64,000 nt of DNA from Actinocorallia populi (GTDB lineage Bacteria > Actinomycetota > Actinomycetes > Streptosporangiales > Streptosporangiaceae), in assembly GCF_002995495.1 (NCBI RefSeq), contig NZ_PVZV01000002.1, forward strand, positions 1 through 64,000. The letters run 5' to 3'. Within the stretch, counting starts at the first letter, position 1. Each line of letters begins with the position of its first letter. Made by a program: the position numbers and the translations under genes. Below the pieces are notes generated by a model. That model saw nothing but the letters and a program-made list of their open reading frames with translations, was not told the origin of the DNA and made no database searches. Below are positions 32,390 to 41,842 of the stretch, one piece after another.

Positions 32390-34582
32390 TTACCGGGCGG
32401 GCTTGGGGAGCTGCTCGCCCAGGAAGACCCGGCGCACGACCCGCTCGGCGGCCCTGCCGTCCTCCCAGGAGCAGAACCGGGCGCGGAAGGCCGCCCGGTC
32501 CTTGACCGCGGTGTCGTTCCAGGCACGGCCGAGGGCGAAGGCCTCGACCAGCTCCTCCTCGGTGAAGGCGATGACGCCGGGGGGCTGCTGGACGAGGTCG
32601 AAGTTGACGCCCCGGGTGCGCTTGTAGGTCTCCCAGTCGTTGGCGTAGATCACGATCGGCCGGTCCTCCAGGACCGCGTAGTCGAACATGATCGACGAGT
32701 AGTCCGTCAGCAGCGCGTCCGAGGCGATCATCAGGTCCTCGACGACCGGGTATCCCGAGACGTCGATGATCCGGTGCTCGTCGGCGCTGCGGTCCTTCGG
32801 GCGGTAGAAGTAGTGGGCGCGCAGCAGCAGCACGTGGTCCTCGCCCCACGCCTCGGTCATCTTCCGCAGGTCGAACTGCGGGGAGAACCGCTTCATGTAG
32901 TCGCGGTGCGTGGGGGTGTAGAGGATCGCCTTCTTGCCCTCGGGGATGCCGAGCTGCTCGCGCAGGGCGGCACGCTCGGCCTCGGTGGAGCGCACCAGCC
33001 GGTCGTTGCGCGGGTAGCCGGTCTCCAGCATCTCGTAGGCGCAGGGGAAGCCGCGGTCCCAGGCCTCGCTGGACAGCGGGTTGGAGGAGACCAGGAAGTC
33101 CCAGCGGTCGGCGCGGTCGATGAGCTCGCGGAAGTCCATGTCGTTGGCGCCGACCGGGAAGTCCATCTGGTCCAGGCCCATCTTCTTCAGCGGGGTGCCG
33201 TGCTGGGTCTGGACGTGGATCTGGCCCTTGCGCTTGACCGGGTCGTCGGTGAAGTTGACGTTGTTGACGAAGTACTTGGCGCGGGCCATCAGCCGGGAGT
33301 GCTCGCGGGTGCCGGCCACCACGTAGGGCACGCCCTCGGGCATCTTGGCGGCGTTGCCCCGCTTGACGACCCAGACGCCCTTGATCTTCGGCGCGAGCTC
33401 GCGCTGCTTCTCGTAGATCGCGGCCGGGTTGCAGGAGTAGCCGCGGTACCAGTACGCGGCGTAGACGGCGAGGTTCTCGTCGATCCCCATGCGCAGCTGG
33501 GCGCGGTAGCGCAGGCCGTTGGCCTTGCCCTTGGCGAACCGCACGGCCTTCCTGGCCCGGCCCTTGTACTTGCGGACCTGCTTCTTGGCCGCGATGCGCC
33601 GCTCGTTGAGCTTCTTGGAGGTCTCGAACGCCCGGTAGTTGTTCTTCTCGATCAACCGGTACTTCGCCGCGAGCTGGACGTCCTCGGGCAGGGTGTGGTC
33701 GGCCGGGCGGAACGTGCGGTAGATCCGGGACATCTCCGCGAAGAAGCGCTCCCGGTCCTCGGGCAGCACCCGGTCGCCGCGGCCCAGGATCACCAGCAGG
33801 TGCCAGATGGTCCGGTCGAACATCAGCGGGCGGTACTGGTCGGTCTCGGGGTGCTGGGCCATGAAGGCGAAGATGCGCTCGTACTGCTTGAACGCGTCGA
33901 AGTGCTTCTTGCCGCCGGTCCGGGTGATCGCGCCGCGCCGCCGCTGGCGGTAGATGTAGACGACCTCGTCGAGCAGGGTGAGCTTCTCGGCCGCCATGAG
34001 GATCGGGTACGTGACGTTGATGTCCTCGTAGTACCCGCCGCTGAACTTCAGGCCGAGGCCGACCAGGAACTCCCGGCGGATCGCCTTGTTCCAGGCGGTC
34101 ATCATCAGCTGGAGCACGCTCGGGCGGTCGCGCAGCGCGAAGGTGTCGGGCGCGGGCGGCTCGCGGAAGAGCTTGTTGATGACGCTGCGCTGGACCTTGC
34201 CGTGCCAGTAGGCCCGCGCGTAGTCGAAGATCAGGACGTCCGGCCTGGTCTCCTTCAGCCGCTCGTACACCGAGAGCATCGAGCCCTCGGAGGCGTAGTC
34301 GTCGCTGTCGAAGAACCAGACGTACTCGCCGGTGGCCAGCGACAGGCCGACGTTGCGGGCCTCGCCGAGTCCGACGTTCTCCTCCAGGTGCACGACCCGC
34401 ACCCGCGGGTCGCGCAGCGCGTATTCGTCCAGGATCGCGCCGCAGTTGTCAGGCGACCTGTCGTCGATGGCGATCACTTCGAGGCCAGGGCACCCCGGTT
34501 CCAGGATCGAGTCGAGGCACTGGCGGAGGTAACCCTGGACGCCGTGCACAGGCACGATGACACTCAGGAACACACTGCTCAT
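32390..34582 (-). CDS. GT2 / CDP-glycerol glycerophosphotransferase, second copy
   Basis: A 730-residue protein. The N-terminal GT-A domain (1-300) has FLSVIVPVHGVQGYL, AIDDRSPDN and an intact metal motif FFDSDDY, unlike the larger TagF-like protein. A basic linker (about 325-375, many Lys/Arg) could bind the membrane. The C-terminal GT-B domain has VQTQHGTPLKKMG, SSNPLSSEA, GYPRND, YTPTHRDYM and LLTDYSSIMFDYA, the TagF signature. It should transfer glycerol phosphate, or a related alditol phosphate, with GT2 activity building linkage or side sugars. The start is ATG at 34582; another ATG eight codons upstream is possible, and neither has a good ribosome site. Confidence 0.88.
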   Translation of the reverse strand: MSSVFLSVIVPVHGVQGYLRQCLDSILEPGCPGLEVIAIDDRSPDNCGAILDEYALRDPRVRVVHLEENVGLGEARNVGLSLATGEYVWFFDSDDYASEGSMLSVYERLKETRPDVLIFDYARAYWHGKVQRSVINKLFREPPAPDTFALRDRPSVLQLMMTAWNKAIRREFLVGLGLKFSGGYYEDINVTYPILMAAEKLTLLDEVVYIYRQRRRGAITRTGGKKHFDAFKQYERIFAFMAQHPETDQYRPLMFDRTIWHLLVILGRGDRVLPEDRERFFAEMSRIYRTFRPADHTLPEDVQLAAKYRLIEKNNYRAFETSKKLNERRIAAKKQVRKYKGRARKAVRFAKGKANGLRYRAQLRMGIDENLAVYAAYWYRGYSCNPAAIYEKQRELAPKIKGVWVVKRGNAAKMPEGVPYVVAGTREHSRLMARAKYFVNNVNFTDDPVKRKGQIHVQTQHGTPLKKMGLDQMDFPVGANDMDFRELIDRADRWDFLVSSNPLSSEAWDRGFPCAYEMLETGYPRNDRLVRSTEAERAALREQLGIPEGKKAILYTPTHRDYMKRFSPQFDLRKMTEAWGEDHVLLLRAHYFYRPKDRSADEHRIIDVSGYPVVEDLMIASDALLTDYSSIMFDYAVLEDRPIVIYANDWETYKRTRGVNFDLVQQPPGVIAFTEEELVEAFALGRAWNDTAVKDRAAFRARFCSWEDGRAAERVVRRVFLGEQLPKPAR

Positions 34583-34770
34583 TGCAGAAGAATCCGTTTC
34601 AAGCATGGGTGGCTTATCGGGCCGCGCGCCCGCGTGCGAGTCTACCGACGCCGGGATCGGGGATCTGGGCTTCGATCATGCGTTAAGCATTGGAAGACTC
34701 TACAGAATTCGCCAACGTGTGATGTACGGTTCATGCGCCCGCCGGCCACCCGTGGGGAGTGCGGTGACGG

Positions 34771-35838
34771 TCACTTCACCGCCGCGGGCGGCGACTCCTC
34801 GCGGAAGAGCCAGCCGGTCCGCGGTTCCACCGCCCACCGGGTGAGCCGGATGACGGGCTGGGTGCAGAGTATCGTGCCGACGATCAGCGCGCAGGCGATC
34901 ATGCCCAACATGCCCCAGATGTTCTGGAGCCACTCCAGATGGTCCCATTCCTGGAACTGTATGAACTTCGTCAGGAAACCGTGGAGCAGGTAGGCGTAGA
35001 TCGTCGACGAGCCGAGCGCGGTGAACCAGGTGTGGCCCCGCGGGACGACGGCCAGGAAGGCGAAGAGCAGCACGCAGGCCGCGACCATCAGGGCCAGGTG
35101 CATCGCGCTGCCGGTCAGGTTGCCGACGCCGAGGTCCTTGTTGGAGTCCCACCAGTACAGCCACTGGTAGTTCATCCGGTCCTTGGCCCACCAGGCCACC
35201 AGGAAGCCGCCGACGAGGATCAGCGCCCCCGCGAGCCGCGTCCGGGGGCCGCGCACCAGGTCGAAGTGCTCGGGCCGCAGGCACAGGCCCAGCACGTAGA
35301 AGGGGACGAGGCCCAGGACCTTGTGCATGTCGAGGTGGTCCGACAGCGGGCCGGTGTAGCCCAGCAGGGAGACGGCCACGGCGATGGCCAGCGGCCAGCG
35401 GACCTGCTGCCAGAACGGCGTGGACAGGCGCCACAGGAGCAGCGCCAGCAGGAACCACACCAGGTAGATGGGGTCCAGCAGGCTGATCGTCAGCGTCTTC
35501 TTGTCGTTGAAGTGCCACTCCCACAACGAGTACGCGACCTCGAAGACCAGGTACGGCGCGGCCACCCCGGCGACCAGCTTGCGCGTCCTGCCCTTCCCCC
35601 GGCCGAAGCCGCGGGAGAAGTAGCCGGTGATCACCACGAACAGCGGCATGTGGAAGGCGTAGATGAAGAAGTAGAGCGCCTCGGCCGCCTCGACCTCCTT
35701 GCGCAGCCCGACGATGGTGTGCCCCACCACGACCAGCAGGATCGCCAGGAACTTGGCGTTGTCGAAGAACGGATCGCGTGCCCTGGGCGCCGGGGTCTGT
35801 GCCTGCGGGGGTACGAGGGGAGCGAGCTGCTGGGTCAC
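34771..35838 (-). CDS. Acyltransferase 3 family membrane protein
   Basis: A 355-residue protein with about ten helices. FFDNAKFLAILLVVVGHTI contains the conserved N-terminal Asp-Lys-Phe and the His of the family's first helix, and FHMPLFVVITGYFSRG is the second signature. It belongs to the OatA/NodX/ExoZ-type transferases that move acyl groups onto surface sugars from the cytoplasm. It is last in an operon with an LCP ligase and the TIGR03089 gene (44-bp gap), consistent with acylation of a wall glycopolymer. Substrate not determined. Confidence 0.83.
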   Translation of the reverse strand: MTQQLAPLVPPQAQTPAPRARDPFFDNAKFLAILLVVVGHTIVGLRKEVEAAEALYFFIYAFHMPLFVVITGYFSRGFGRGKGRTRKLVAGVAAPYLVFEVAYSLWEWHFNDKKTLTISLLDPIYLVWFLLALLLWRLSTPFWQQVRWPLAIAVAVSLLGYTGPLSDHLDMHKVLGLVPFYVLGLCLRPEHFDLVRGPRTRLAGALILVGGFLVAWWAKDRMNYQWLYWWDSNKDLGVGNLTGSAMHLALMVAACVLLFAFLAVVPRGHTWFTALGSSTIYAYLLHGFLTKFIQFQEWDHLEWLQNIWGMLGMIACALIVGTILCTQPVIRLTRWAVEPRTGWLFREESPPAAVK

Positions 35839-35882
35839 CGGTCGTTCCTAAAGCGCTGTTCTTCCACCGCAGACGCGGCGGG

Positions 35883-37310
35883 TCAGGTGGTCTTGCAGAT
35901 GTTGTCGGTGGCCTTGACCTCGCCGTCCATCTTCTTGGGGATGCTGCTCTTGAGCTGGCCGGTCCAGTCGGGACCGAGGACGAGGTCGACCACTCCGGCG
36001 GCGGTCTTGGCGCCGGGGATCACCTTGGCGCCGGGGATGAGGGTGGCCAGCGTCGTGGCGGCGTCCTCGGCACCCTGGCCGTAGAGGATCTGGGTGGAGG
36101 GCGGGTTCTTCTTGGGGTTGCCGACCGAGAGTATCCGATAACCCTTCGCGGTCAGCGCCTCGCCGACCCGGCCCGCCGCCCCGTCGAAGCCGCTGCCGTT
36201 GAGCACCCGCACGTTGATCTCGGCGGGCGGGACGTCGGTGACCTTCTTCTTGGTCGGGTCCTCGATCTGGGTGTCGTTGGCGATCTGGGCGAAGAACTCG
36301 CCGGCTTCGGGCTCGCGCAGGGCCACCCGGTTGGGGTCGGGCGCGTAGGCGGTGTAGGGCGCCGTGATGAACCGGATCTTGCTCGGGGAGATGCCCTTCA
36401 GCTTGCCGGCGAGGTCGGTCATCTTGTTGAAGGTGAAGTCCTCGTCCACGGTGACGGTCTTGGTGAGCGAGCGCAGCAGCGCGTTCAGCGTCCCCGGGTT
36501 GCTCAGCACGTCCTGGCTCAGCGCCTTCTTGGCCAGCGAGCCGAGGAACTGCTGCTGGCGCTTGACGCGGTTGAGGTCCGAGCCGTCCTTGAAGCCGTAC
36601 CGGGCGCGCACGTAGGCCAGCGCCTGCTCGCCCCTGACGTTGTGCGTGCCCTTCTTGAGGTTCAGCTTGCTCTTCGGGTCGTTGACGTCCTCGGTCAGGC
36701 AGATCTTGACGCCGCCGACCGCGTTGACCACGCCCTTGAAGCCGTTGAAGTCCACGACCACCGTGTGGTCGACGTGGATGTTGGTGACGTGCTGGATGGT
36801 CTTCCAGGTGCACATCATGCCGCCGATGGAGAACGCGGAATTGATCATCCCCATCTGCACGGGGGACTTGGTGCCGTCCGGGGTGGTGCAGCTGGGGATC
36901 TCGACCATGAGGTCGCGCGGGAAGCTGATGCCGACGGCCTGCTCACCGCCCGGCGACAGGTGCAGCAGGATCGTGGTGTCCGCGCGCGGCGTCTCGTCGA
37001 CCAGGCTGCGGCCGTACTTGGCGTTGCCGCCTTTGCGGCTGTCGGAGCCCAGCAGCAGGATGTTGACCGCCTCGTTGAGCTTGGGCACCTGCGTGAGGAT
37101 GCTCTTGTCGACGGGGACGCGCTTGATGCCGCTGTCGATGTAGCGCGCGTAGCCGTAAGCGGAGATGCTGCCGGCGACCAGCACCCCCGACAGTGCCACG
37201 GAGGTCCAACCGAGCGTCCGCCAGCCGCGGGAGAGGCCTTTGCCTTCTCCGGCGGGGGACTCGGGCCGCTGCGTCTCGTCGGCGTAGTCGAGATAGAGGG
37301 GGCTGTTCAT
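35883..37310 (-). CDS. LCP family wall-polymer ligase (with LytR_C)
   Basis: A 475-residue membrane-anchored phosphotransferase. One helix (about 34-54) follows a cytoplasmic tail. The LCP catalytic domain (about 80-260) shows NILLLGSDSR, ADTTILLHL, GISFPRDLMVEIP and AYVRARYGFKDGSDLNRVKRQQQFL, with the Arg and Asp residues that bind the polyprenyl pyrophosphate. A LytR_C domain (about 365-455) follows. LCP enzymes attach teichoic acids and related polymers to peptidoglycan. A conserved tail ends in DNICKTT. It sits 17 bp after the TIGR03089 gene, an arrangement recalled from M. tuberculosis Rv3267/Rv3268. Confidence 0.93.
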   Translation of the reverse strand: MNSPLYLDYADETQRPESPAGEGKGLSRGWRTLGWTSVALSGVLVAGSISAYGYARYIDSGIKRVPVDKSILTQVPKLNEAVNILLLGSDSRKGGNAKYGRSLVDETPRADTTILLHLSPGGEQAVGISFPRDLMVEIPSCTTPDGTKSPVQMGMINSAFSIGGMMCTWKTIQHVTNIHVDHTVVVDFNGFKGVVNAVGGVKICLTEDVNDPKSKLNLKKGTHNVRGEQALAYVRARYGFKDGSDLNRVKRQQQFLGSLAKKALSQDVLSNPGTLNALLRSLTKTVTVDEDFTFNKMTDLAGKLKGISPSKIRFITAPYTAYAPDPNRVALREPEAGEFFAQIANDTQIEDPTKKKVTDVPPAEINVRVLNGSGFDGAAGRVGEALTAKGYRILSVGNPKKNPPSTQILYGQGAEDAATTLATLIPGAKVIPGAKTAAGVVDLVLGPDWTGQLKSSIPKKMDGEVKATDNICKTT

Positions 37311-37327
37311 GGCTCCACGAGAGTAGG

Positions 37328-38080
37328 TCAGAGGAGTCGCCGTACGGGGGCGTACGGCGCTTCCGGTCCGGCTATCGCAGTCACATGCTCCGTTTCGATC
37401 CGGCGAAGGATCAGATCATCATCCAAGTTGCGACAAAGTATGACGGATCCCCCGGCTTCGAGGGGGGCGAGCAGCCCGGCGACCAAGGCTTCGGAAGTGG
37501 TGTACGCCACCGTGCTGAGAGTGCGGTCACCGGCCGTCAGTCCGTGTCGCGCGACGGATTCCCGGACCTCCCCGTCGAGCCGCTCCCTGCTGAATGTGAC
37601 GTTCATCACATTCAGCACGGGGGTGTTGGGCGGGGCCTCCACCGGGGAAGGTGAACGGTCCCCGTAGGACCGGATCTCCACCGCGTAGTCGGTGATCCAG
37701 GCGGGAGCGTCCGCCAGCGGCGCGCCGAACGCGTCCAGGGAGAGCCCCAGCACCTCATCAGCCCACCCGGGAGCGTTCTCGGGCGTGTCGGTGACCCAGA
37801 TCCCCTCGTCCACGGCCGAGGCCAGCTCCGCGCGGGGGCCGATCACCACCCGCTGGCCGGTGTGCCACGCCGCGAACAGCAGCACCGCCGTCTGCCAGTG
37901 CGCCGGGAGGTCCAGCACGACCGTCCCGCCGGGACGGACGTCCAGGCCCTCCAGCAGCAGATTGCTCGTCTTGGCGACCCAGTTGTCGAAGGTGCGGCGG
38001 GAGAACTCCAGGCGCTCGCCGATCGCGTCGTCGTAGAAGGTCACCAGCGGCTTCTGCGCAGCCGCGCGCGTCAACTCCAT
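37328..38080 (-). CDS. TIGR03089 family protein
   Basis: A 250-residue protein resembling only the N-terminal part of AMP-dependent acyl synthetases. FSRRTFDNWVAKTSNLLLEGLDVRPGGTVVLDLP fits the TIGR03089 family, which is actinobacterial and lacks the adenylation P-loop and C-terminal domain. No signal peptide or membrane helix is seen. An in-frame TAG lies three codons upstream, so the ATG at 38080 is forced even though it lacks a good ribosome site. It is followed at 17 bp by the LCP gene. The function is unknown; the constant link to LCP genes suggests a wall role. Confidence 0.82.
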   Translation of the reverse strand: MELTRAAAQKPLVTFYDDAIGERLEFSRRTFDNWVAKTSNLLLEGLDVRPGGTVVLDLPAHWQTAVLLFAAWHTGQRVVIGPRAELASAVDEGIWVTDTPENAPGWADEVLGLSLDAFGAPLADAPAWITDYAVEIRSYGDRSPSPVEAPPNTPVLNVMNVTFSRERLDGEVRESVARHGLTAGDRTLSTVAYTTSEALVAGLLAPLEAGGSVILCRNLDDDLILRRIETEHVTAIAGPEAPYAPVRRLL

Positions 38081-38156
38081 GGAGGGAGGCTACCGACCCT
38101 TCTCCGCAGGAGGTCCCCTGATTTCGCCAGGCGCGGGCGATAGCCTGCTGCACCGT

Positions 38157-40193
38157 ATGAACAGACCAGCGGTGCCGTCCCTCCTGCTGGCGCGGCTCTC
38201 CCTCGCGCCCGCGCTCCTCGTCGTCGCATGGCTGCTGGTCAGCCTGCCCCTGCTGCTGGCGGGCTCCTACACGATCGGGCCGGCCCTGGCCCTGTTCGTC
38301 CCCGTCGCCGCGCTGGTGGTGACCGTCGGCTGCCGCGGCGCGATCCGCGCGCAGGCGCCGCCCTCGCCCGGCCGGTACCTCGCCTGGTGGCCCGCGACCG
38401 GGGTGCTGCTGGTGAGCCTGGCCTTCCTGCTGCTGCAGCTGAAGTTCAACTCCGAGCAGATCATCGTGCGGCGCGACCCGGCGACCTACGTGCAGTTCGC
38501 GACCTGGCTGAACGACCACGGCCGCCTGCCGGTCACCACGTCGCCGTGGGCCTTCGGCGGCGACGACCCGATCCTGCGGTTCGCCAGCCCCGGCTTCTAC
38601 GAATCCGGCGGCGAGCTGGTCCCGCAGTTCCTGGCCGGGCTGCCGCTGCTGCTGGCGCTGGGCGGCTGGATCGGCGGGACGCCGGTGCTGCTGGCGATGT
38701 CGCCGCTGCTGGGCGCGGGCGCGGTGCTGTCGTTCGGCGGGCTCACCGCCCGGCTGGTCGGCCCGCTGTGGGCGCCGGTCGGGGCGCTGGCCTTCGCCCT
38801 GTGCTGGCCGCTGATGTTCGTCTCCCGCTCCACCTACAGCGAGACCGCCGCGCTGGTGCTGCTGCTGGGCGGCCTGTGCCTCATGCACGACGTGCGCGAC
38901 CTGCGGGAGGGGCGCCTCCGCGCGTTCCTGGCCGGGCTCTGCCTCGGCCTGGTGGTGCTGGTGCGCATCGACGGGCTGCGGGACGTCCTGCCCGTCGTGG
39001 TCTTCGCGGGCGTGCTGTTCGCGCGCCGCCGCCGCACCGGGATCCCGCTGGCGGCCGGGCTCGTGCTCGGCGCGGCGGGCGGGCTCGCCGAGGGCTTCCT
39101 GCTCTCGCGGCCCTACCTGGACTACATCGGCGGGTCGCTCCGGCCGCTGCTGATGATCAGCGGCGCGGCGGTCGCGGGCACGCTCGTCATGGTCGCGGCG
39201 TGGCGGCTGCGGCCCGGCTGGTTCCTGCGCGCGGGCGACCTGGTGGCGCGGGGCAGGCTCCCGGACGCCGCGGCCGTCCTGACCGTGCTGCTGGTGCTGG
39301 CCTTCGCGGTGCGGCCGTACGTGCAGACGGTGCGCAGGGTGCCCGGCAACCCCGAGGACGCCTTCAACTCCGGCTACATCGAGCACATCCAGCGCAGCAC
39401 CGGCCTGCCCGTCGACGGCGCCCGCCAGTACACCGAGCTGGCCCTGCACTGGGTCGTCTGGTACGTCGGGCTGCCCGCCCTCCTCCTGGCCACGTTCGGC
39501 GCGGCAGTCCTGGTGCGGCGGCTGCTGCGCGGCGAGTCGCCCGCCTGGGTGCTGCCGTTCTCGATCATCGCGCTGACCACCGTGGCGACGCTGCTGCGGC
39601 CCGGCATCACCCCCGACCACCCGTGGGCGTCGCGGCGGCTGGTGGCCGTGGTGATCCCCGGCGTGCTGCTGCTGGCGGTCTGGATGCTGGCGTGGGCGAC
39701 CCGGCGGTTCCGCCGCCTGGGCTACGGGCGGGCCGCGACGTTCGCGATGGCGTTCGCCGGGACGGCGGTGCTGCTCGTCCCGGTCGGCGCGTCCTCGGCC
39801 GGGCTGGTCTTCAAGGCGGTCGACCAGGGCGAGCTGAGAGCGGTCGACGGGCTGTGCGCCGGGCTGCGGCAGGGCACGACCGTGCTCATCGTGGAGCGGG
39901 TGACCGCCGACCGGTTCTCACCCGTCGTGCGCAACATGTGCGGCGTGCCGACGGCCCGGGTGGACGGCGCGGACGTGCGGGACGTGCAGCGCGTCGCGGA
40001 CCGCGTCCTCGCGGCGGGCCGCCGCCCGGTGCTGCTCGGCGCGGAGCTCGCCGACGTAGCCCCCTACGGGGAGCCCCGCAAGGTGGTGGACCTGCGGACC
40101 CGCCAGGACGGCCACGCGCTGGACGACCGCCCCAAGCACACCTGGGCGCTGCGCATCACCGTCTGGCAGTCCGAGTACGCGCCGCGGGGCTGA
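38157..40193 (+). CDS. Large polytopic membrane protein (GT-C-like)
   Basis: A 678-residue protein with about 12-13 hydrophobic helices and a soluble C-terminal region (about 565-678). IIVRRDPATYVQFATWLNDHGRLP in the first long external loop has the Asp-containing arrangement of GT-C enzymes, and ASPGFYESGGELVPQF follows. I cannot name a family. Convergent with an LCP gene (13 bp between stops) and divergent from the TIGR03089/LCP operon, so a wall-glycan role is likely from context alone. The ATG at 38157 was chosen because the upstream in-frame stretch does not look coding. Confidence 0.72.
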   Translation: MNRPAVPSLLLARLSLAPALLVVAWLLVSLPLLLAGSYTIGPALALFVPVAALVVTVGCRGAIRAQAPPSPGRYLAWWPATGVLLVSLAFLLLQLKFNSEQIIVRRDPATYVQFATWLNDHGRLPVTTSPWAFGGDDPILRFASPGFYESGGELVPQFLAGLPLLLALGGWIGGTPVLLAMSPLLGAGAVLSFGGLTARLVGPLWAPVGALAFALCWPLMFVSRSTYSETAALVLLLGGLCLMHDVRDLREGRLRAFLAGLCLGLVVLVRIDGLRDVLPVVVFAGVLFARRRRTGIPLAAGLVLGAAGGLAEGFLLSRPYLDYIGGSLRPLLMISGAAVAGTLVMVAAWRLRPGWFLRAGDLVARGRLPDAAAVLTVLLVLAFAVRPYVQTVRRVPGNPEDAFNSGYIEHIQRSTGLPVDGARQYTELALHWVVWYVGLPALLLATFGAAVLVRRLLRGESPAWVLPFSIIALTTVATLLRPGITPDHPWASRRLVAVVIPGVLLLAVWMLAWATRRFRRLGYGRAATFAMAFAGTAVLLVPVGASSAGLVFKAVDQGELRAVDGLCAGLRQGTTVLIVERVTADRFSPVVRNMCGVPTARVDGADVRDVQRVADRVLAAGRRPVLLGAELADVAPYGEPRKVVDLRTRQDGHALDDRPKHTWALRITVWQSEYAPRG

Positions 40194-40206
40194 GCCCGGC
40201 CGCGGG

Positions 40207-41718
40207 TCAGGCGGTCTTCTTGCAGATGTTGTCGCTGGCCTTGATCTCGCCGTCCACCTTCGGGATGGAGGCGGAGCCGTTGCCGCCGAGGCCGGTGTAG
40301 TCGGCGCCGAGGTAGAGGTAGACGACGCCGGCCTGGCCGTCGGGGGAGGCCTCGGGGACCACGCCGGGCACCAGCTTGGCCAGCTGGGCGGCGGCGTCCT
40401 CGCCGCCGGGTCCGTAGTGGACGGCGGTCTTCTCCAGGGAGCCGTTCTTGTAGACGCCGGTGGAGCCCAGGGAGGCCTGGTACTTCTTGGCGACCAGGTC
40501 GGTGACCGCGCGCCCGGCGAGGCCCTGCTGGTTGGTGCCGTTGTAGACCTTCACCGTGACGGTCGAGGGGTCGACCCTCTTCGCAGGGGCGCTGACGGTC
40601 TGGGTCTTGGTCTGCGGGGTCTTCTCGGTCTTGGGCAGGGTGTTGTCGCGGCGGATCGCGGCGAACAGCTCCTGGGCCTCCTCCTGCTTCCACAGGACGC
40701 GGCCGCTCAGGTTGGAGTTCGCGGCGATCTCGGCCTCGGTCGGGTAGTACCAGGGCACCGTGACGAACTTGATGGACTTGGTGTTGATGCCCTTGACCTT
40801 GGTGGCGAGGTCGAGGATCTCGGTGGAGTTGAAGCCCTTGTCGGTCTTGAGGGACTTGGTCGCCGCGTTGACGAACTTGATCATCTTCGCCGGGTCGGTC
40901 ATGACGCCCTTGCTGGTCGCCTTCTGGATGACCGCGCTCATGAACTGCTGCTGGCGCTGGATGCGGCCGAGGTCGGAGCCGTCGCCCAGGGAGTAGCGGG
41001 TGCGGACCCAGCCCAGGGCCTGCTCGCCGTTGAGGGTCTGCCGCCCGGCCTTGGGGATGACCAGCTTGGCCTTGGGGTCGGTGAAGGCCTTGGGCGAGCA
41101 GACCTCGACGCCGCCGAGCGCGTTCACGATGCCCTTGAACCCGCTGAAGTCGACCTTCACGAAGTGGTCGATGCGGATCTGGGTGAGCGTCTCGATGGTG
41201 TTCCAGGTGCAGTACGGGCCGCCGTTGGTGAAGGCGGAGTTGATCATGCCCTGGTGCGCGGCGATGGCCTGCCCGGACGCGGACTTGCACTGGGGGAGGT
41301 CCACCCAGGAGTCGCGGGGGAAGCTGATGCCGATCGCCTTCTCGCCGCCGGCCGACAGGTGCAGCAGGATCGTGGTGTCGGAACGTTCCCCGTCGGTCCT
41401 GCCGTACTTGGCGTTGCCGCGTCCCTCGCGGGTGTCGGAGCCCATCACGAGGATGTTCACCGAGCTGTTGAGCTTGTCGGGGCGCTTGTCCTCGTCGGCG
41501 AGGTTGCCGTGCTCGTCGTCGAGCTGCTCGATGTTGCCCGCGACCAGCTTGTAGTAGAAGCCGTAGGCGGTCAGGCTGCCGAGCACCAGTACGGAGGCGA
41601 GCGTGATGGAGACCCACTGGACGATCTTCCAGCCGGTGCCGCGCACCACGGGGATCTCGTGACCGGTGATCTCGGGGCGTTCCAGATAGTCCAAGCCGTA
41701 GTCGACTCCGTCGCGCAT
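40207..41718 (-). CDS. LCP family wall-polymer ligase, second copy
   Basis: A 503-residue homologue of the LCP protein 3 kb away. Transmembrane helix about 30-52; catalytic domain with NILVMGSDTREGRG, SDTTILLHL, GISFPRDSWVDLP, GWVRTRYSLGDGSDLGRIQRQQQFM; LytR_C domain about 390-480 with VKVYNGTNQQGLAGRA. It carries the same C-terminal tail, DGEIKASDNICKKTA. The two copies may serve different polymers (for example teichoic acid against nonulosonic-acid chain), which fits the mixed content of the locus. Divergent from the next GT2 gene across 124 bp without a recognisable operator. Confidence 0.93.
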   Translation of the reverse strand: MRDGVDYGLDYLERPEITGHEIPVVRGTGWKIVQWVSITLASVLVLGSLTAYGFYYKLVAGNIEQLDDEHGNLADEDKRPDKLNSSVNILVMGSDTREGRGNAKYGRTDGERSDTTILLHLSAGGEKAIGISFPRDSWVDLPQCKSASGQAIAAHQGMINSAFTNGGPYCTWNTIETLTQIRIDHFVKVDFSGFKGIVNALGGVEVCSPKAFTDPKAKLVIPKAGRQTLNGEQALGWVRTRYSLGDGSDLGRIQRQQQFMSAVIQKATSKGVMTDPAKMIKFVNAATKSLKTDKGFNSTEILDLATKVKGINTKSIKFVTVPWYYPTEAEIAANSNLSGRVLWKQEEAQELFAAIRRDNTLPKTEKTPQTKTQTVSAPAKRVDPSTVTVKVYNGTNQQGLAGRAVTDLVAKKYQASLGSTGVYKNGSLEKTAVHYGPGGEDAAAQLAKLVPGVVPEASPDGQAGVVYLYLGADYTGLGGNGSASIPKVDGEIKASDNICKKTA

Positions 41719-41842
41719 GACCTCGTGATCTCTCTGAGTGCGCCAAAGATTCGCAGCAGTATTGCGTAAGTCACGCGGCTTGTCCTAATCATCGGGTCCG
41801 GAGTGCGGGGAATCGCACCCGCCCTCCGAGGGGCCGCTACCC

